From NCBI GenBank assembly GCA_963703085.1, contig OY969789.1:1364001-1428000 (forward strand): 64,000 nt of DNA, given 5' to 3'. Every line of letters begins with the position of its first letter. The first letter of the stretch is position 1. This document shows positions 1-8,719 of this stretch, in pieces. A program made the position numbers and the translations under genes. The notes below the pieces were generated by a model. It was not told where the DNA came from and did not search any database. It saw only the letters and a list, made by a program, of their open reading frames with translations. The DNA comes from DATAEG01 sp963703085. Its GTDB lineage: Bacteria > Actinomycetota > Actinomycetes > Mycobacteriales > Jatrophihabitantaceae.

Positions 1-878
1 GCGACCGCGAGATACACGGTGTCGTGCGCCCGAGCGATTGTTGCGGAGCTGCCCACGACCGGAGCCGCGCCGAGCGACCGCTCGACCCAGGTTGCGCTGC
101 CGGGTTTGGCGGTCTGCACCCGGAACGTACAGCCGGCGCTGCACCCGCTGGTGGTGGTGACCCGGACGGCAGCCAGGCTATCGACCTCGAGCGCCGCGGC
201 GCCCTGGTTGTCCTGCGCAGACCAGGTCTGGCCGCCGTCGGAGGTGGTGTAGAAGGCGCTCGGCCCGTAGAGATAACCGTGCAGGTCGTCGTAGAACCGC
301 ACGTGATCGACGCAGGGCGCGTGGCTGCAGGTGGCGGTCGGGCCGACGGCAACCGGAAGCGGGAGCTGGGCGATCTGTGCCCAACCGCCGCCGACGGTGC
401 TGCTGTGCCCGAGGTATGCGCAGGCGGCCGTTCCGCAGCCGGTCGAACCGATCACCCATCCGCTGGCCTCGGAGTCGAAGCTCAGATCTGTCGCGACGAA
501 CCCGGTCGGCAGCGTCCGGACCTCGGTGCCGCTGCTGGATTCGTCCGACCCCTTGTGCTCCGCCGACGTACCCCCGGCGCTGGTCTGCCGCGCGGTCAGG
601 GTCGGGGTGTGCGAACGTGGCGTGTGCTGCGTCTGGCCGAGGCCTCGGTTATCCGACACGTCGTGACGATGCAGTGCTGTCAGGCCTAGAGTGCCGGCGG
701 TGACGGCGGCGACCACAGCCGCAGCGGCGACGGGTATCCCCCAGCGCTGCCAGCCGCGCTTCGCCGCCGGTTGGGCCGCGATCTCGGCGAGCACTCGTTC
801 CGCGATCGGCGCACCGTCCGGAGCGTCGCCGGCCTGCTGGGCGAGCATCCGGCGCAGCTCGTTCTCCGGGTCAGTCAT
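1..878 (-). CDS. membrane-anchored extracellular Asp-box protein, sigma-factor partner (partial, C-terminus beyond window)
   Basis: I read this frame by hand from ATG 878. It stays open to the window edge, giving at least 292 residues. The N-terminal 43 or so residues look cytoplasmic. One membrane segment follows at about residues 48-69 (IPVAAAAVVAAVTAGTLGL). A Ser/Thr-rich linker comes next, then an exported domain holding FYTTSDGGQTW, a BNR/Asp-box motif of beta-propeller proteins, and several Cys (STGCGTAACAY, CSHAPC, SGCSAGC). Its ATG overlaps the TGA of the upstream ECF sigma gene (ATGA), so the two are translationally coupled. By position it is the candidate anti-sigma or sensor partner, but I see no zinc-binding anti-sigma motif (HxxxCxxC) in the N-terminus. 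Function is inferred from context only. Confidence 0.8.
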   Translation of the reverse strand, partial: MTDPENELRRMLAQQAGDAPDGAPIAERVLAEIAAQPAAKRGWQRWGIPVAAAAVVAAVTAGTLGLTALHRHDVSDNRGLGQTQHTPRSHTPTLTARQTSAGGTSAEHKGSDESSSGTEVRTLPTGFVATDLSFDSEASGWVIGSTGCGTAACAYLGHSSTVGGGWAQIAQLPLPVAVGPTATCSHAPCVDHVRFYDDLHGYLYGPSAFYTTSDGGQTWSAQDNQGAAALEVDSLAAVRVTTTSGCSAGCTFRVQTAKPGSATWVERSLGAAPVVGSSATIARAHDTVYLAV

Positions 879-1471
879 AGCGCACCCCCCTGTCCGGGGG
901 CATTCGTATCGGTCGATTCACGCAGCGCCGCCAGACCACGGCTGATCAAACTGCGCACCGTTCCGTCGCGGCACTCCAGGGCAGCGCCGATGTCCGAATC
1001 GGACAGATCGTGGTAGTACCGCAGCACGATGGCAGCTCGCTGTTTGGCCGGCAACGCGCTCAGCAGCGACCAGAGCTGGTCGCGCTCGCCGAGTCCGGCG
1101 GCGAAGTCGGGCTCGACGTCGACCAGCGGAACCTCGGCGACGACAATCTCCCCGCTGGACTTGCGGCGCCGGTCATTGATGAACTGGTTGGACAGGGTGC
1201 GCCGCGCGTAGGCCAGCGGCACGTCGGCTCCGAGCAGCCAGGACTTGCGCTTGTAGAGGCGCAGCAGGGTGTCCTGAACGAGATCCTCCGCCGCGGCCCG
1301 GTTGCCGGTGAGCAAGTACGCAGTACGGGCAAGAGGGGACGCACTGGACCGGACGAAATCGGCAAACGCCTCGTCTTGTTCCTCGGCGCGGTCCACGGTG
1401 CCGAAGAGTCTATCGGTGCCTGCGGACCAGGCCGGGGCAGACAACAGGGGACTGGGCTGGGCAAGCAACAT
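875..1471 (-). CDS. ECF RNA polymerase sigma factor, SigE-like family
   Basis: A 198-residue alternative sigma factor that would redirect RNA polymerase to its own promoters. Region 2 is seen at about residues 38-105 (TAYLLTGNRAAAEDLVQDT, then the FINDRRRK end). Region 4 spans roughly 130-185 (LSALPAKQRAAIVLRYYHDL followed by the helix-turn-helix around GTVRSLISRGL). The ATG at 1471 has a GGGAGG ribosome site five bases upstream. A later GTG at 1396 would remove a poorly conserved 25-residue leader and cannot be excluded. Its stop overlaps the start of the membrane Asp-box gene. Family assignment is firm; the stimulus is unknown. Confidence 0.93.
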   Translation of the reverse strand: MLLAQPSPLLSAPAWSAGTDRLFGTVDRAEEQDEAFADFVRSSASPLARTAYLLTGNRAAAEDLVQDTLLRLYKRKSWLLGADVPLAYARRTLSNQFINDRRRKSSGEIVVAEVPLVDVEPDFAAGLGERDQLWSLLSALPAKQRAAIVLRYYHDLSDSDIGAALECRDGTVRSLISRGLAALRESTDTNAPGQGGAL

Positions 1472-1581
1472 CCCGGCCTCCCTCGTTCGTCCCTCGTGGC
1501 GTCACGTCTTCGCGGCCCGCAACTCCGTGCCGTTCTCCTTCCTGACAGGACGGCAGGCTCCCGGCGTTGCACGGCGTCCCT

Positions 1582-2043
1582 TCACAGCCGGCGGTGCATC
1601 TCTACCGCGTCGACCCGGCCACCGTCGTAGTACCCGCGCCGGATCCGCAGCGGGACGAACCCGGCGCGTTCGTAGAGCCGGCGCGCTTCAGCGTTGTCCT
1701 CGCGAACCTCCAGGAACACCTCGGCGGCCTGCCGCTGCCGAGCGATGCTCAGCAACTCGGCCACGAGCAACCGTCCGATCCCGCGACCGCGGGCCTGCGG
1801 CACGGTGCCGACGGTGAGGATCTGCGCGGTATCGGCAACGATCATCACCCCCGCCCAGCCAAGCACCTCTTCGTCAGGACCCACCGCGGCGAGGTAGCGA
1901 CGGTGCTGCTGGTCGCGCAGCTCCTCCCGGTAGCTGGCCTGGCTCCATGCCTCGGTGCCGAACATCTGGACCTCGTACGGCATGACCTGATCCAGGTGTG
2001 CCTCGGTCATGGGCACCAGCCGCACCTCGGCCGGTTGGTTCAC
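1582..2043 (-). CDS. rimI: ribosomal-protein-alanine N-acetyltransferase (RimI, GNAT)
   Basis: A GNAT acetyltransferase of 153 residues. The N-terminal strand VRLVPMTEAHLDQVM is typical of RimI. The acetyl-CoA loop is QARGRGIGRLL (about residues 83-93), followed by FLEVREDNAEARRLYERAGF. RimI acetylates the N-terminal alanine of ribosomal protein S18 in E. coli; actinobacterial homologues have broader targets. I chose GTG 2043 because it keeps the first beta-strand; an internal ATG at 2010 would cut it. The gene follows tsaE and tsaB, the usual actinobacterial arrangement near the t6A genes. The gap to tsaB is 70 bases, and no clear Shine-Dalgarno supports either start. Confidence 0.88.
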   Translation of the reverse strand: MNQPAEVRLVPMTEAHLDQVMPYEVQMFGTEAWSQASYREELRDQQHRRYLAAVGPDEEVLGWAGVMIVADTAQILTVGTVPQARGRGIGRLLVAELLSIARQRQAAEVFLEVREDNAEARRLYERAGFVPLRIRRGYYDGGRVDAVEMHRRL

Positions 2044-2113
2044 GGGCGGGCCTGCGCCGGCACATTCGAGCGCCGCGGTTCGGCGGATCGACGCCGGCGT
2101 GCCGAGAAGTCGG

Positions 2114-2776
2114 TCATGGAGTGGGCGCGCCGGCGTACGGCTTCGCGTCGGGCTCGCGCAGGTAGGCAGGCACCAACGCCTCCGGCGCCGCGCCGGAGCG
2201 CACCCGTTCCGCCGCAAGCCCGGCGAGCACCGCGGGGGACGGGTAGTCGCAGTCCACCAGCGGGAACGCCAACACGTCGCGGTAGGCGCGCGCGCCGGCG
2301 CCGGCCATCGCCGCCGGGGGCGTCCTGACCAGGTCGGCCGCGACCCCGGCAGGTGGGCCGACCGCAGGTGCCGCGCGGCGCTGCCCTTCCGGGTAGAGCG
2401 CCCAGTAGATCTCCCGACGCCGGGCGTCGGTAGCGACCAGCAACGTCCCTTCGGCCGCAACGGCGCCGGCGATCCCGTCGAGCGAGCCGACCCCGTAGGT
2501 CGGCACGTCGTACGCGAGCGCCAGAGCGGCGGCGGTCATCAGCCCGACTCGCAGCCCGGTGAACGGACCGGGGCCCAGCCCGGCAACCACGGCGGCCAGA
2601 TCATGCTTTCCGGCCCCGGACTCGCGCAGGCAGTCGGCCACCGCCGGTGCGAGCAATTCGCCGTGTGCCCGAGCGGTGCTGGTGCTGCGCTCGGCGCGCA
2701 CCACCGGCTCGCCGGCCAGGTCGACCACAGCAGCGGTCACGGCCGCAGAGGACGTATCGATCACCACCGCCAGCAC
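2114..2776 (-). CDS. tsaB: tRNA threonylcarbamoyladenosine biosynthesis protein TsaB
   Basis: TsaB (220 residues) is the inactive-fold partner of TsaD in the complex that makes N6-threonylcarbamoyl-adenosine at tRNA position 37. It has the ASKHA-fold start MLAVVIDTSSAAVTAAVVD and the family motif GLGPGPFTGLRVGL at about residues 67-80. Length matches the family. It sits nine bases after tsaE and ahead of rimI, so it is likely in one transcript with the alr-hydrolase-tsaE genes upstream. tsaD and tsaC are not in this window. Confidence 0.94.
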   Translation of the reverse strand: MLAVVIDTSSAAVTAAVVDLAGEPVVRAERSTSTARAHGELLAPAVADCLRESGAGKHDLAAVVAGLGPGPFTGLRVGLMTAAALALAYDVPTYGVGSLDGIAGAVAAEGTLLVATDARRREIYWALYPEGQRRAAPAVGPPAGVAADLVRTPPAAMAGAGARAYRDVLAFPLVDCDYPSPAVLAGLAAERVRSGAAPEALVPAYLREPDAKPYAGAPTP

Positions 2777-2785
2777 GGCCCGAGC

Positions 2786-3247
2786 CTAACCAGCGGCGTG
2801 CAGCCGCTGCTCCCAGTCGGCGCCGTGACCGATGAGCTGCACCGATCGGGTCTCCGACTCGGCGCTGCGATCGATGCGGACCTCCAGGTGCGACGCGGCC
2901 AGCTGCTCCACCAGACCGTGGCCCCACTCGACGACGAGGACCGACTCGCTCAGCTCGGCGTCGAGGTCGAGGTCGTCCACCTCGGCGATCGAGTGCAGTC
3001 GATAGGCGTCGACGTGCACGAGCCCCACCCGCGGACCGGGATGCACCCGGGCGATCACGAAGGTGGGCGAGGCGATCCGGCCGGACACTCCGAGGCCCGC
3101 CCCGATGCCCTGCACCAGTACGGTTTTGCCCGCACCGAGCGGCCCGGCGAGCACGAGCAGGTCGCCGGCGCGCAACATCCCGGCGAGCTTCGCGCCGAAG
3201 GCGTGGGTGTCCGCGACGGTCGGCAGCAGGATGGAGTCGCCGCTCAT
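2786..3247 (-). CDS. tsaE: tRNA threonylcarbamoyladenosine biosynthesis ATPase TsaE
   Basis: A 153-residue P-loop ATPase that resets the TsaB-TsaD complex during t6A synthesis. The Walker A motif GPLGAGKT is at residues 35-42. The family sequences SPTFVIARVHPG and VHVDAYRL (about 60-85) and the ending VEWGHGLVEQL are all seen. Its ATG overlaps the TGA of the upstream alpha/beta hydrolase gene by four bases, implying coupled translation. Length is normal. Confidence 0.95.
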   Translation of the reverse strand: MSGDSILLPTVADTHAFGAKLAGMLRAGDLLVLAGPLGAGKTVLVQGIGAGLGVSGRIASPTFVIARVHPGPRVGLVHVDAYRLHSIAEVDDLDLDAELSESVLVVEWGHGLVEQLAASHLEVRIDRSAESETRSVQLIGHGADWEQRLHAAG

Positions 3248-4365
3248 CGCCGCCGCGCTCCTGCGTCGGGCAGGTCGTCGAGCGCCCGCTGCACCAGGTT
3301 GCCGATCACCGCGTCGACCTGCTCCGGCCGCTCCATCAACGCGACGTGTCCGACGCCCTCGAGGGTGACAAGTTGCGCCTTGGGCAATGCCTCGGCGATC
3401 CGCTCGCTGTGCGCCAGGGGGGTCATCACGTCCAGTGCGCCGGCAATGATCACGACGTCGGTGTGCTGCAGCACCTCAAGACCGGCCGCGCCGTCATGAT
3501 CCATCAACGTCGCGAAGAAGTCGGCGATCGCGATGATCGGTGTCGCCGAGATCAGCGAGTTGAGGAAGTCGACGACGTCCGGGCTGATCGCCTTGTCGCC
3601 GAAGCTGAGCCGGCGGGTGATCAGCCAAGCGATGTCCGTGCCGAGCCGGCGTCCGCTCTCCACCAAGTTGGCCTGGCGACGAGCGATGCGCAGCACAGCG
3701 CCGGTGATCGGTCCCTGCACCCGGCCGAACAACGCGGGCAGCCCGAGGGGGACGCCGACCATGTCACCGGAGGAGGTAGCCACCAAGGCCACACCGACGA
3801 TCCGGGGCCTGCGCCGACCGCCCCGGCTGCGCTCGGCGGTATCGGCGGTGGCGAAGTATTGCGGGAAGTCCTCGGCGAACCGCTGGATTGCCATACCGCC
3901 CATCGAGTGGCCGACCAGCACAACGGGTCCGGTCGGAGCGGTCTCCTCGAGCACCGTGAAGAGGTCCCGGGCGAGCTGCTCGATCGTTGCGCCGGCCGGG
4001 ACGGAGGCGCCGGAGCGGCCGTGGCTGCGCTGATCGAAGAACACCATCCGGATCTGCGTGCCGAACCGCTCGGCCAGATCGCGACGCTGGAAGTAGAACG
4101 CGCGCAGCGACAGCGTGTAACCGTGCAAGAACACCACGGTGAGCGGGGCGTCCAGCGGGCCCACCTCCTCCACGTGGAGCTCGACGCCGTCCTCGGCGTG
4201 CACCACACTGGTCCGGTCCGGCGCCAGGTCGTCGAAGTCGCGAGCCGGTGGCGCATGGCGGCTGCGGCGCTGCTTGACGATGTACCGCTCCGCGGCCAGG
4301 CCGCCGGCGGCCGCCGCGGCAAGCGAGCCGATCACGCCGCCGATGAGGCCGGCCCGGGTTACCAC
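3244..4365 (-). CDS. alpha/beta hydrolase
   Basis: A 373-residue serine hydrolase of unknown substrate. The N-terminus (residues 1-26) is Ala/Gly-rich and may be a membrane anchor or signal sequence. The oxyanion-hole segment VFLHGYTLS is near residue 80, the nucleophile elbow GHSMGG near residue 150, the acid in GALDVMTPL, and the catalytic His in GVGHVALMERPEQV near the C-terminus. The GTG start overlaps the end of alr by seven bases, and its stop overlaps tsaE. An alpha/beta hydrolase between alr and tsaE is a common actinobacterial arrangement; the link to cell-wall or tRNA work is unknown. Confidence 0.9.
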   Translation of the reverse strand: MVTRAGLIGGVIGSLAAAAAGGLAAERYIVKQRRSRHAPPARDFDDLAPDRTSVVHAEDGVELHVEEVGPLDAPLTVVFLHGYTLSLRAFYFQRRDLAERFGTQIRMVFFDQRSHGRSGASVPAGATIEQLARDLFTVLEETAPTGPVVLVGHSMGGMAIQRFAEDFPQYFATADTAERSRGGRRRPRIVGVALVATSSGDMVGVPLGLPALFGRVQGPITGAVLRIARRQANLVESGRRLGTDIAWLITRRLSFGDKAISPDVVDFLNSLISATPIIAIADFFATLMDHDGAAGLEVLQHTDVVIIAGALDVMTPLAHSERIAEALPKAQLVTLEGVGHVALMERPEQVDAVIGNLVQRALDDLPDAGARRR

Positions 4366-5492
4366 GAGAGCCCCGGTGACTCGGGAGCAGCGCCGTACAC
4401 CCGGGGCACCCGCGCCCCGATGCGGGTGACGATCTCGTAGTGGATCGTGTCCAGCGCTTCGGCCCAGTCCTGGGCAGTGGGCTCGCCCTCGAGGCCGGGG
4501 CCGAACAGCAGCACCTCGTCGCCGTCGCGCACCTCGGCATCTCCGACGTCGAGCACGAACTGGTCCATACAGACCCGGCCGGCGATCCGGTAACGCCCAG
4601 CGCCGATCTGCACGGGAGCCAGGTTGGTGGCGGCGCGCGGAACTCCGTCCGCGTAGCCGAGCGGAATAAGCGCGAGGGTGGTTTCTGCGGCGGTGACGTA
4701 CTGGTGGCCGTACGACACACCCTCGCCGGCGCCAACCCGCTTGCTGAGCGCGACCTCGCTGCGCAACGTCATCGCCGGCAGGAGTCCCGGCGCCGGCACG
4801 GTGGGAACCGGATTGAGGCCGTAGACCGCGATGCCGGGACGGACCAGGTCGAAGTGCGTCTCCGGCAGGGTGAGGGTGGCGGCGGAGTTCGCCAGGTGCC
4901 GTAGCTGCGGGCGCAGTCCGGCCTGCTCGGCCACGGCCAAGCCTGCCCGGAACCGGTCGAGCTGGGCCGCGTTCGTCGGATGCTCCGGTGTGTCGGCGTA
5001 GACGAGGTGGCTCCAGATCCCGACCACCTCGACGCCCTCGGACGTAGCGGCCGCCGCGACCAGGGCCGGCCAGTCAGTGACGTAGGCGCCGTTGCGGGAC
5101 AGGCCGGTGTCCAGCTTCAGGTGCACCCGAGCGGTGCTGCCGGTGGTTCTGGCCGCTGCGGCCACCCGGTCCAGCGCTGCCAGCCCGTTCACGCTGATGT
5201 CGACGCCCGCGCCGACACAGTCGGCCAGCGACTCGGTCTCCGCCGGCCCCCACAACCACGCCAGCACCGGCGCATCGACGCCCGCGCTGCGCAGCGCCAG
5301 CGCCTCGTCCAGTAGCGCCACACCAAGCCAGCTGGCCCCGCCGTGCAGCGCGGCGCGCGCCGCGGGCACCAGCCCGTGACCGTAGCCGTCAGCCTTCACC
5401 ACGGCCATCACCTCGGCCGCGGTGCCTGACTTCAGGTGCGCGACGTTGCCGCTGATGGCGGCCAGGTCGATGCGCGCGCAGGAGCTACTCAC
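4359..5492 (-). CDS. alr: alanine racemase
   Basis: A PLP enzyme interconverting L- and D-alanine for peptidoglycan (377 residues, normal length). The PLP lysine is K33 in AVVKADGYGHG. The second catalytic base is Y261 in GVSYGHQY. The barrel segments HLKLDTGLSRNG and RPGIAVYGLNP and the C-terminal MDQFVLDVGD are present. It lies after nnr, separated by about 70 bases with nothing evident in them, and overlaps the hydrolase. In the minus-strand order this is acpS-nnr-alr-hydrolase-tsaE-tsaB-rimI. Confidence 0.97.
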   Translation of the reverse strand: MSSSCARIDLAAISGNVAHLKSGTAAEVMAVVKADGYGHGLVPAARAALHGGASWLGVALLDEALALRSAGVDAPVLAWLWGPAETESLADCVGAGVDISVNGLAALDRVAAAARTTGSTARVHLKLDTGLSRNGAYVTDWPALVAAAATSEGVEVVGIWSHLVYADTPEHPTNAAQLDRFRAGLAVAEQAGLRPQLRHLANSAATLTLPETHFDLVRPGIAVYGLNPVPTVPAPGLLPAMTLRSEVALSKRVGAGEGVSYGHQYVTAAETTLALIPLGYADGVPRAATNLAPVQIGAGRYRIAGRVCMDQFVLDVGDAEVRDGDEVLLFGPGLEGEPTAQDWAEALDTIHYEIVTRIGARVPRVYGAAPESPGLSW

Positions 5493-5561
5493 GCACAGCA
5501 GTCTGTCAAACGCCTCTGCCCGGTGCCGCGCACTGCGACGAGCAGCACTCGGCTCCTTCCG

Positions 5562-7007
5562 CTACCGCAGGTGCTGGCGCGCCGATCGGAGCGCGTCCAG
5601 CACGTCGGTGGCGCTCGGCGGCCCGTCCGCAGCGGCGAGTTGGCCGGCGACGCCGTGCAGGTAGGCGCCGCAGGCCGCGGCGAGCGCGGCGGGCAATCCG
5701 CTGGCCAGCAGCGTGCCGATGACGCCGCTGAGGACGTCACCACTGCCGGCGGTCGCCAACCACGGTGTTCCGGTCGGGTTCAGGTACGCAGCGCCGGACG
5801 GGGCAGCGACGACGGTCGTATTGCCTTTCAGCAACACGATGGCGCCGCTGTCCGCGGCGGCCCGCTGCGCCGCGCCGATCCGGTCGTCGCCGACCTCGCC
5901 GAACAGCCGCTCGAACTCGCGGTCGTGCGGGGTGAGCACGGTGGGGTGCCGGCGCGCGGCGAGCACGCCGGCGAAGTCGTCACCGGCGAGCAGGGTTATC
6001 CCATCGGCGTCGACGAGCACCGGCACGTCTTCAGCGAGCACCTGATGCAGTGCCTCTCGGGCGGCGGCGCCGGTGCCGAGGCCCGGCCCCACCACCCAGG
6101 CCTGCACGCGGCCCGCGGAGGGGACGTCTTCCTGCACGACGACCTGCGGCCACGCGGCCCTGACCGCATCCGGTGCGGCACCGGCGTAACGCACCATCCC
6201 GGCACCGGCTTGCACGGCTCCGCCGGTGCACAGCACCGCCGCGCCGCCGTACTCCGGACCGCCGGCCACCACGCCGACGACGCCCCGGGTGTACTTGTCG
6301 TCCTCCGGACCGGGCACGACGAGCAGCTCCGCGACATCTGCTGATTCCAGAACGTGCAGCTGCGGTTCGCCCAGATACGTGTCGAACCCGAGCTCGACGA
6401 GGCGTACCTCGCCGGCGCGCTCGGCCCCCGGACCGATCAGCAACCCGGGCTTCAGTCCACCGAAGGTCACCGTCATCATCGCGCTGATCGCGGCGTCCGG
6501 GACTGCGCCGGTATCGCCGTCGATGCCGCTCGGCAGATCGACAGCGAGCACCGGAACGCCTGCTTGCACAAGGGATACGGCGAGCTCGACGGCGACACCG
6601 CGCAGGCCCGGCTTACCGCCCAGGCCGACGATCCCGTCAATCACCAGATCGGCATCGCCCAGCCACGGACCCGGCAGATCAGCATCCAGCACGCGGCCAC
6701 CAGCGGCGCGAAAGGCGCGCAGCCCGGGGCGGTGCGCACGCTGCGGTGCGAGCAGCACTGCGCGCACCATCACGCCGGCGGCGGCCAACCGAGCACCGGC
6801 ATAGAGCGCATCACCACCGTTGCTTCCGCTGCCGACCAGCACGCCAACCTTCCGGCCGTACACATTGCCGGTGCGCTCGCGCAGGAAGCGCGCAGCCGCG
6901 ACCGCGACGGCGGTGGCCGCCCGATCCATCAGCGCGCCGCTCGGCGTGTTCGCCAGCGCCTGCTCCTCAGCCGCGCGGATCCCCGCGGCCGGCCACACCC
7001 CGCGCAT
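5562..7007 (-). CDS. nnr: bifunctional NAD(P)H-hydrate epimerase / ADP-dependent dehydratase
   Basis: A 481-residue fusion that repairs damaged NAD(P)H. The N-terminal YjeF epimerase domain (about 1-215) has VGVLVGSGSNGGDALYAGARLA and AVDLPSGIDGDTG. The C-terminal dehydratase domain (about 230-481), of the ribokinase-like CARKD family, has VVGPGLGTG, VLTPHDREFERLFG, LLKGNTTVVAAP and the glycine-rich site TAGSGDVLSGVIG. The ATG overlaps the acpS stop (TGATG). Presence of both domains in one chain is usual in bacteria. Confidence 0.96.
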   Translation of the reverse strand: MRGVWPAAGIRAAEEQALANTPSGALMDRAATAVAVAAARFLRERTGNVYGRKVGVLVGSGSNGGDALYAGARLAAAGVMVRAVLLAPQRAHRPGLRAFRAAGGRVLDADLPGPWLGDADLVIDGIVGLGGKPGLRGVAVELAVSLVQAGVPVLAVDLPSGIDGDTGAVPDAAISAMMTVTFGGLKPGLLIGPGAERAGEVRLVELGFDTYLGEPQLHVLESADVAELLVVPGPEDDKYTRGVVGVVAGGPEYGGAAVLCTGGAVQAGAGMVRYAGAAPDAVRAAWPQVVVQEDVPSAGRVQAWVVGPGLGTGAAAREALHQVLAEDVPVLVDADGITLLAGDDFAGVLAARRHPTVLTPHDREFERLFGEVGDDRIGAAQRAAADSGAIVLLKGNTTVVAAPSGAAYLNPTGTPWLATAGSGDVLSGVIGTLLASGLPAALAAACGAYLHGVAGQLAAADGPPSATDVLDALRSARQHLR

Positions 7008-7414
7008 CAGCCGACTCGTCCGGTGTCGCCGGCGAGGTCGACGTCTTCTCGTTCGGCCACCACGACGGCGGACGCGATCCCGCCGTCGTGCGAGAGCGAC
7101 ACATGCCAGCCGGTCACGCCGAGCTCTGCCGCGCGGGCGGCAACCGTGCCGATCACCCGCAGTGAGGGCCGGCCGACGTCATCGGTGAGCACTTCGGCGT
7201 CGGTCCAGGCCATCCCACCTGGCGCACCAAGTGCTTTGGCGAGCGCCTCCTTGGCCGCGAAACGCGCCGCCAGCGACTCAGCGGTGCGCTGCTGCCCACC
7301 GGACGTGACTCGCTCGGTATCGGTGAACAGCCGATCGGCCAATGAGGCGGTGCGCTGTAATGCATCGGCAAACCGAGCGATCGGGACCACGTCGATGCCC
7401 ACCCCGACGATCAC
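7007..7414 (-). CDS. acpS: holo-[acyl-carrier-protein] synthase
   Basis: Transfers the 4'-phosphopantetheine arm from CoA to acyl carrier protein (135 residues). The magnesium-binding residues are D8 in GVGIDVVPIARF and E56 in LAARFAAKEALAKALG; both are intact. The C-terminus WHVSLSHDGGIASAVVVAE is typical. The GTG start overlaps the preceding oxidoreductase stop (GTGA), and the gene runs directly into nnr. acpS followed by nnr and alr is a conserved actinobacterial order. Confidence 0.96.
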   Translation of the reverse strand: MIVGVGIDVVPIARFADALQRTASLADRLFTDTERVTSGGQQRTAESLAARFAAKEALAKALGAPGGMAWTDAEVLTDDVGRPSLRVIGTVAARAAELGVTGWHVSLSHDGGIASAVVVAEREDVDLAGDTGRVG

Positions 7415-8472
7415 GACGACTCGCCCGTGGCTGCCTTCCCGGATGTCACGGCGGTCTCGGCGGTGGGCGCCGCGACCGACCCGGGCGGGGCGTAGTCGGA
7501 CAGGTGACCGGGGAACGCGGACATGCCGGGGTTGAGGAACGCGAATGCGTTGTTCACCGCAGTGGCCACTTCGCCGAACCCGGTCGCGATCAGCCGCACC
7601 TTGCCCGGGTATTCGCAGATGTCGCCGGAGGCGTACACGCCGGGCACGGACGTCTGCATGGTCGTGTCGACGATCAAATGCCGCTTCTGCACGATGTCCA
7701 GTCCCCAGTCCAGCAACGGGCCCAGGTTGGCAGTGAAGCCGAGCGCGGCGACCAACCGGTCGCAGGTGAGCCGTTTGGTGTCGCCGCCGATGGTCACGTC
7801 AACGGCCGTGACGTCGGGATCGGCGATCACCGCGGACACCTGCGCGTCGGTGAACAGCTGCACCGACGATGCCTTCATCACCTCGACCGAGTGCGGATGT
7901 GCACGAAACGCCGCCCGGCGGTGTACGACGGCCACCGAGTTCGCGATCGGCTCGAGCAGCAACGCCCAGTCCACCGCGCTGTCCCCGCCACCGACCACCA
8001 CCACGTCCAGGCCGGTGTAGTTGGCCGGGTCCGGGACGAAGTGCACCACGCCGCGGCCGAGGTACTCCTCGCCGGATGGCAGGGGCCGCGGTGTGAACGT
8101 GCCGATGCCGCCGGTGACGACGATGGCGCGGCACTCGACGCGCTTGTTCTGCGAGGTCGTCACCGCGAATTTCTCGCCACCGCGTTCCAGACCGATCGCC
8201 TGGTGGCCGAGCAGGTAGTTGGGCGCGAACGGGGCCGCTTGCTGGACGAGATTATCGACGAGGTCGCGGCCGCGGATGGCCGGGAAACCGGCCACGTCGA
8301 AGATCGCCTTCTCCGGGTACATCGCGCTGATCTGACCGCCCGGCTCGGGCAGCGAGTCGAGCACTGCGGTGCTCAGCCCGCGCACTCCGGCGTAGTACGC
8401 CCCGAACAGACCGACCGGACCCGCACCGACGATGAGCACATCCACAGCGAGGGCCTCGGCCACATCCGTCAC
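7411..8472 (-). CDS. ferredoxin-NADP(+) reductase, thioredoxin-reductase-like type
   Basis: A 353-residue flavoprotein. The FAD-binding motif VDVLIVGAGPVGLFGAYYAG is at the N-terminus. The GGQISAMYPEKAIFDVAGFP segment, the NADP-binding VVVVGGGDSAVDWALLL and the C-terminal FAD signature GVYASGDICEYPGKVRLIATG are present. The CxxC redox pair of thioredoxin reductase is absent, which points to the YumC-like ferredoxin reductase family. GTG 8472 is listed; a GTG three codons later has a better-spaced AGGTGA site. Roughly 30 Ala/Thr/Gly-rich residues end the protein. It leads into acpS. Confidence 0.9.
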   Translation of the reverse strand: MTDVAEALAVDVLIVGAGPVGLFGAYYAGVRGLSTAVLDSLPEPGGQISAMYPEKAIFDVAGFPAIRGRDLVDNLVQQAAPFAPNYLLGHQAIGLERGGEKFAVTTSQNKRVECRAIVVTGGIGTFTPRPLPSGEEYLGRGVVHFVPDPANYTGLDVVVVGGGDSAVDWALLLEPIANSVAVVHRRAAFRAHPHSVEVMKASSVQLFTDAQVSAVIADPDVTAVDVTIGGDTKRLTCDRLVAALGFTANLGPLLDWGLDIVQKRHLIVDTTMQTSVPGVYASGDICEYPGKVRLIATGFGEVATAVNNAFAFLNPGMSAFPGHLSDYAPPGSVAAPTAETAVTSGKAATGESS

Positions 8473-8544
8473 CTCAAAGACCCTATCGGTTCCCTGCGCG
8501 ACCCGAACGGAACACCGACGCCGGGCCGCGGTTCAGGCGCTGGC

Positions 8545-8719
8545 CGACTGGGCGACCACCTGGCACCCCATCACGGACCGCAGCCGCGCCAGCGCAACCC
8601 GACCACAACGCTTCCCGCAGCGCGATCAAGCGCCGCCCGACTGGGCGACCAACCGGCACCCATCACGGACCGCAGCCGCGCCAGCGCAACCCGACCACAA
8701 CGCTTCCCGCAGCGCGATC
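8545..8719. repeat. two direct copies of an ~83-bp repeat, period 93 bp
   Basis: Copies at 8545-8627 and 8638-8719 share nearly every base from CGACTGGGCGACCA through CGCAGCGCGATC, with one indel and a few changes near GGCACCC. They fill most of the 255-base gap between glmS and the ferredoxin-NADP reductase gene. No coding frame in the gap is convincing. The second copy runs to the glmS stop codon and shares its end with the rpsQ-rplN gap. Confidence 0.85.

Noticed and set aside
8545..8719. CRISPR array
   Set aside because: Only two copies about 83 bp long with a 10-bp interval; no short repeats, no spacers and no cas genes.
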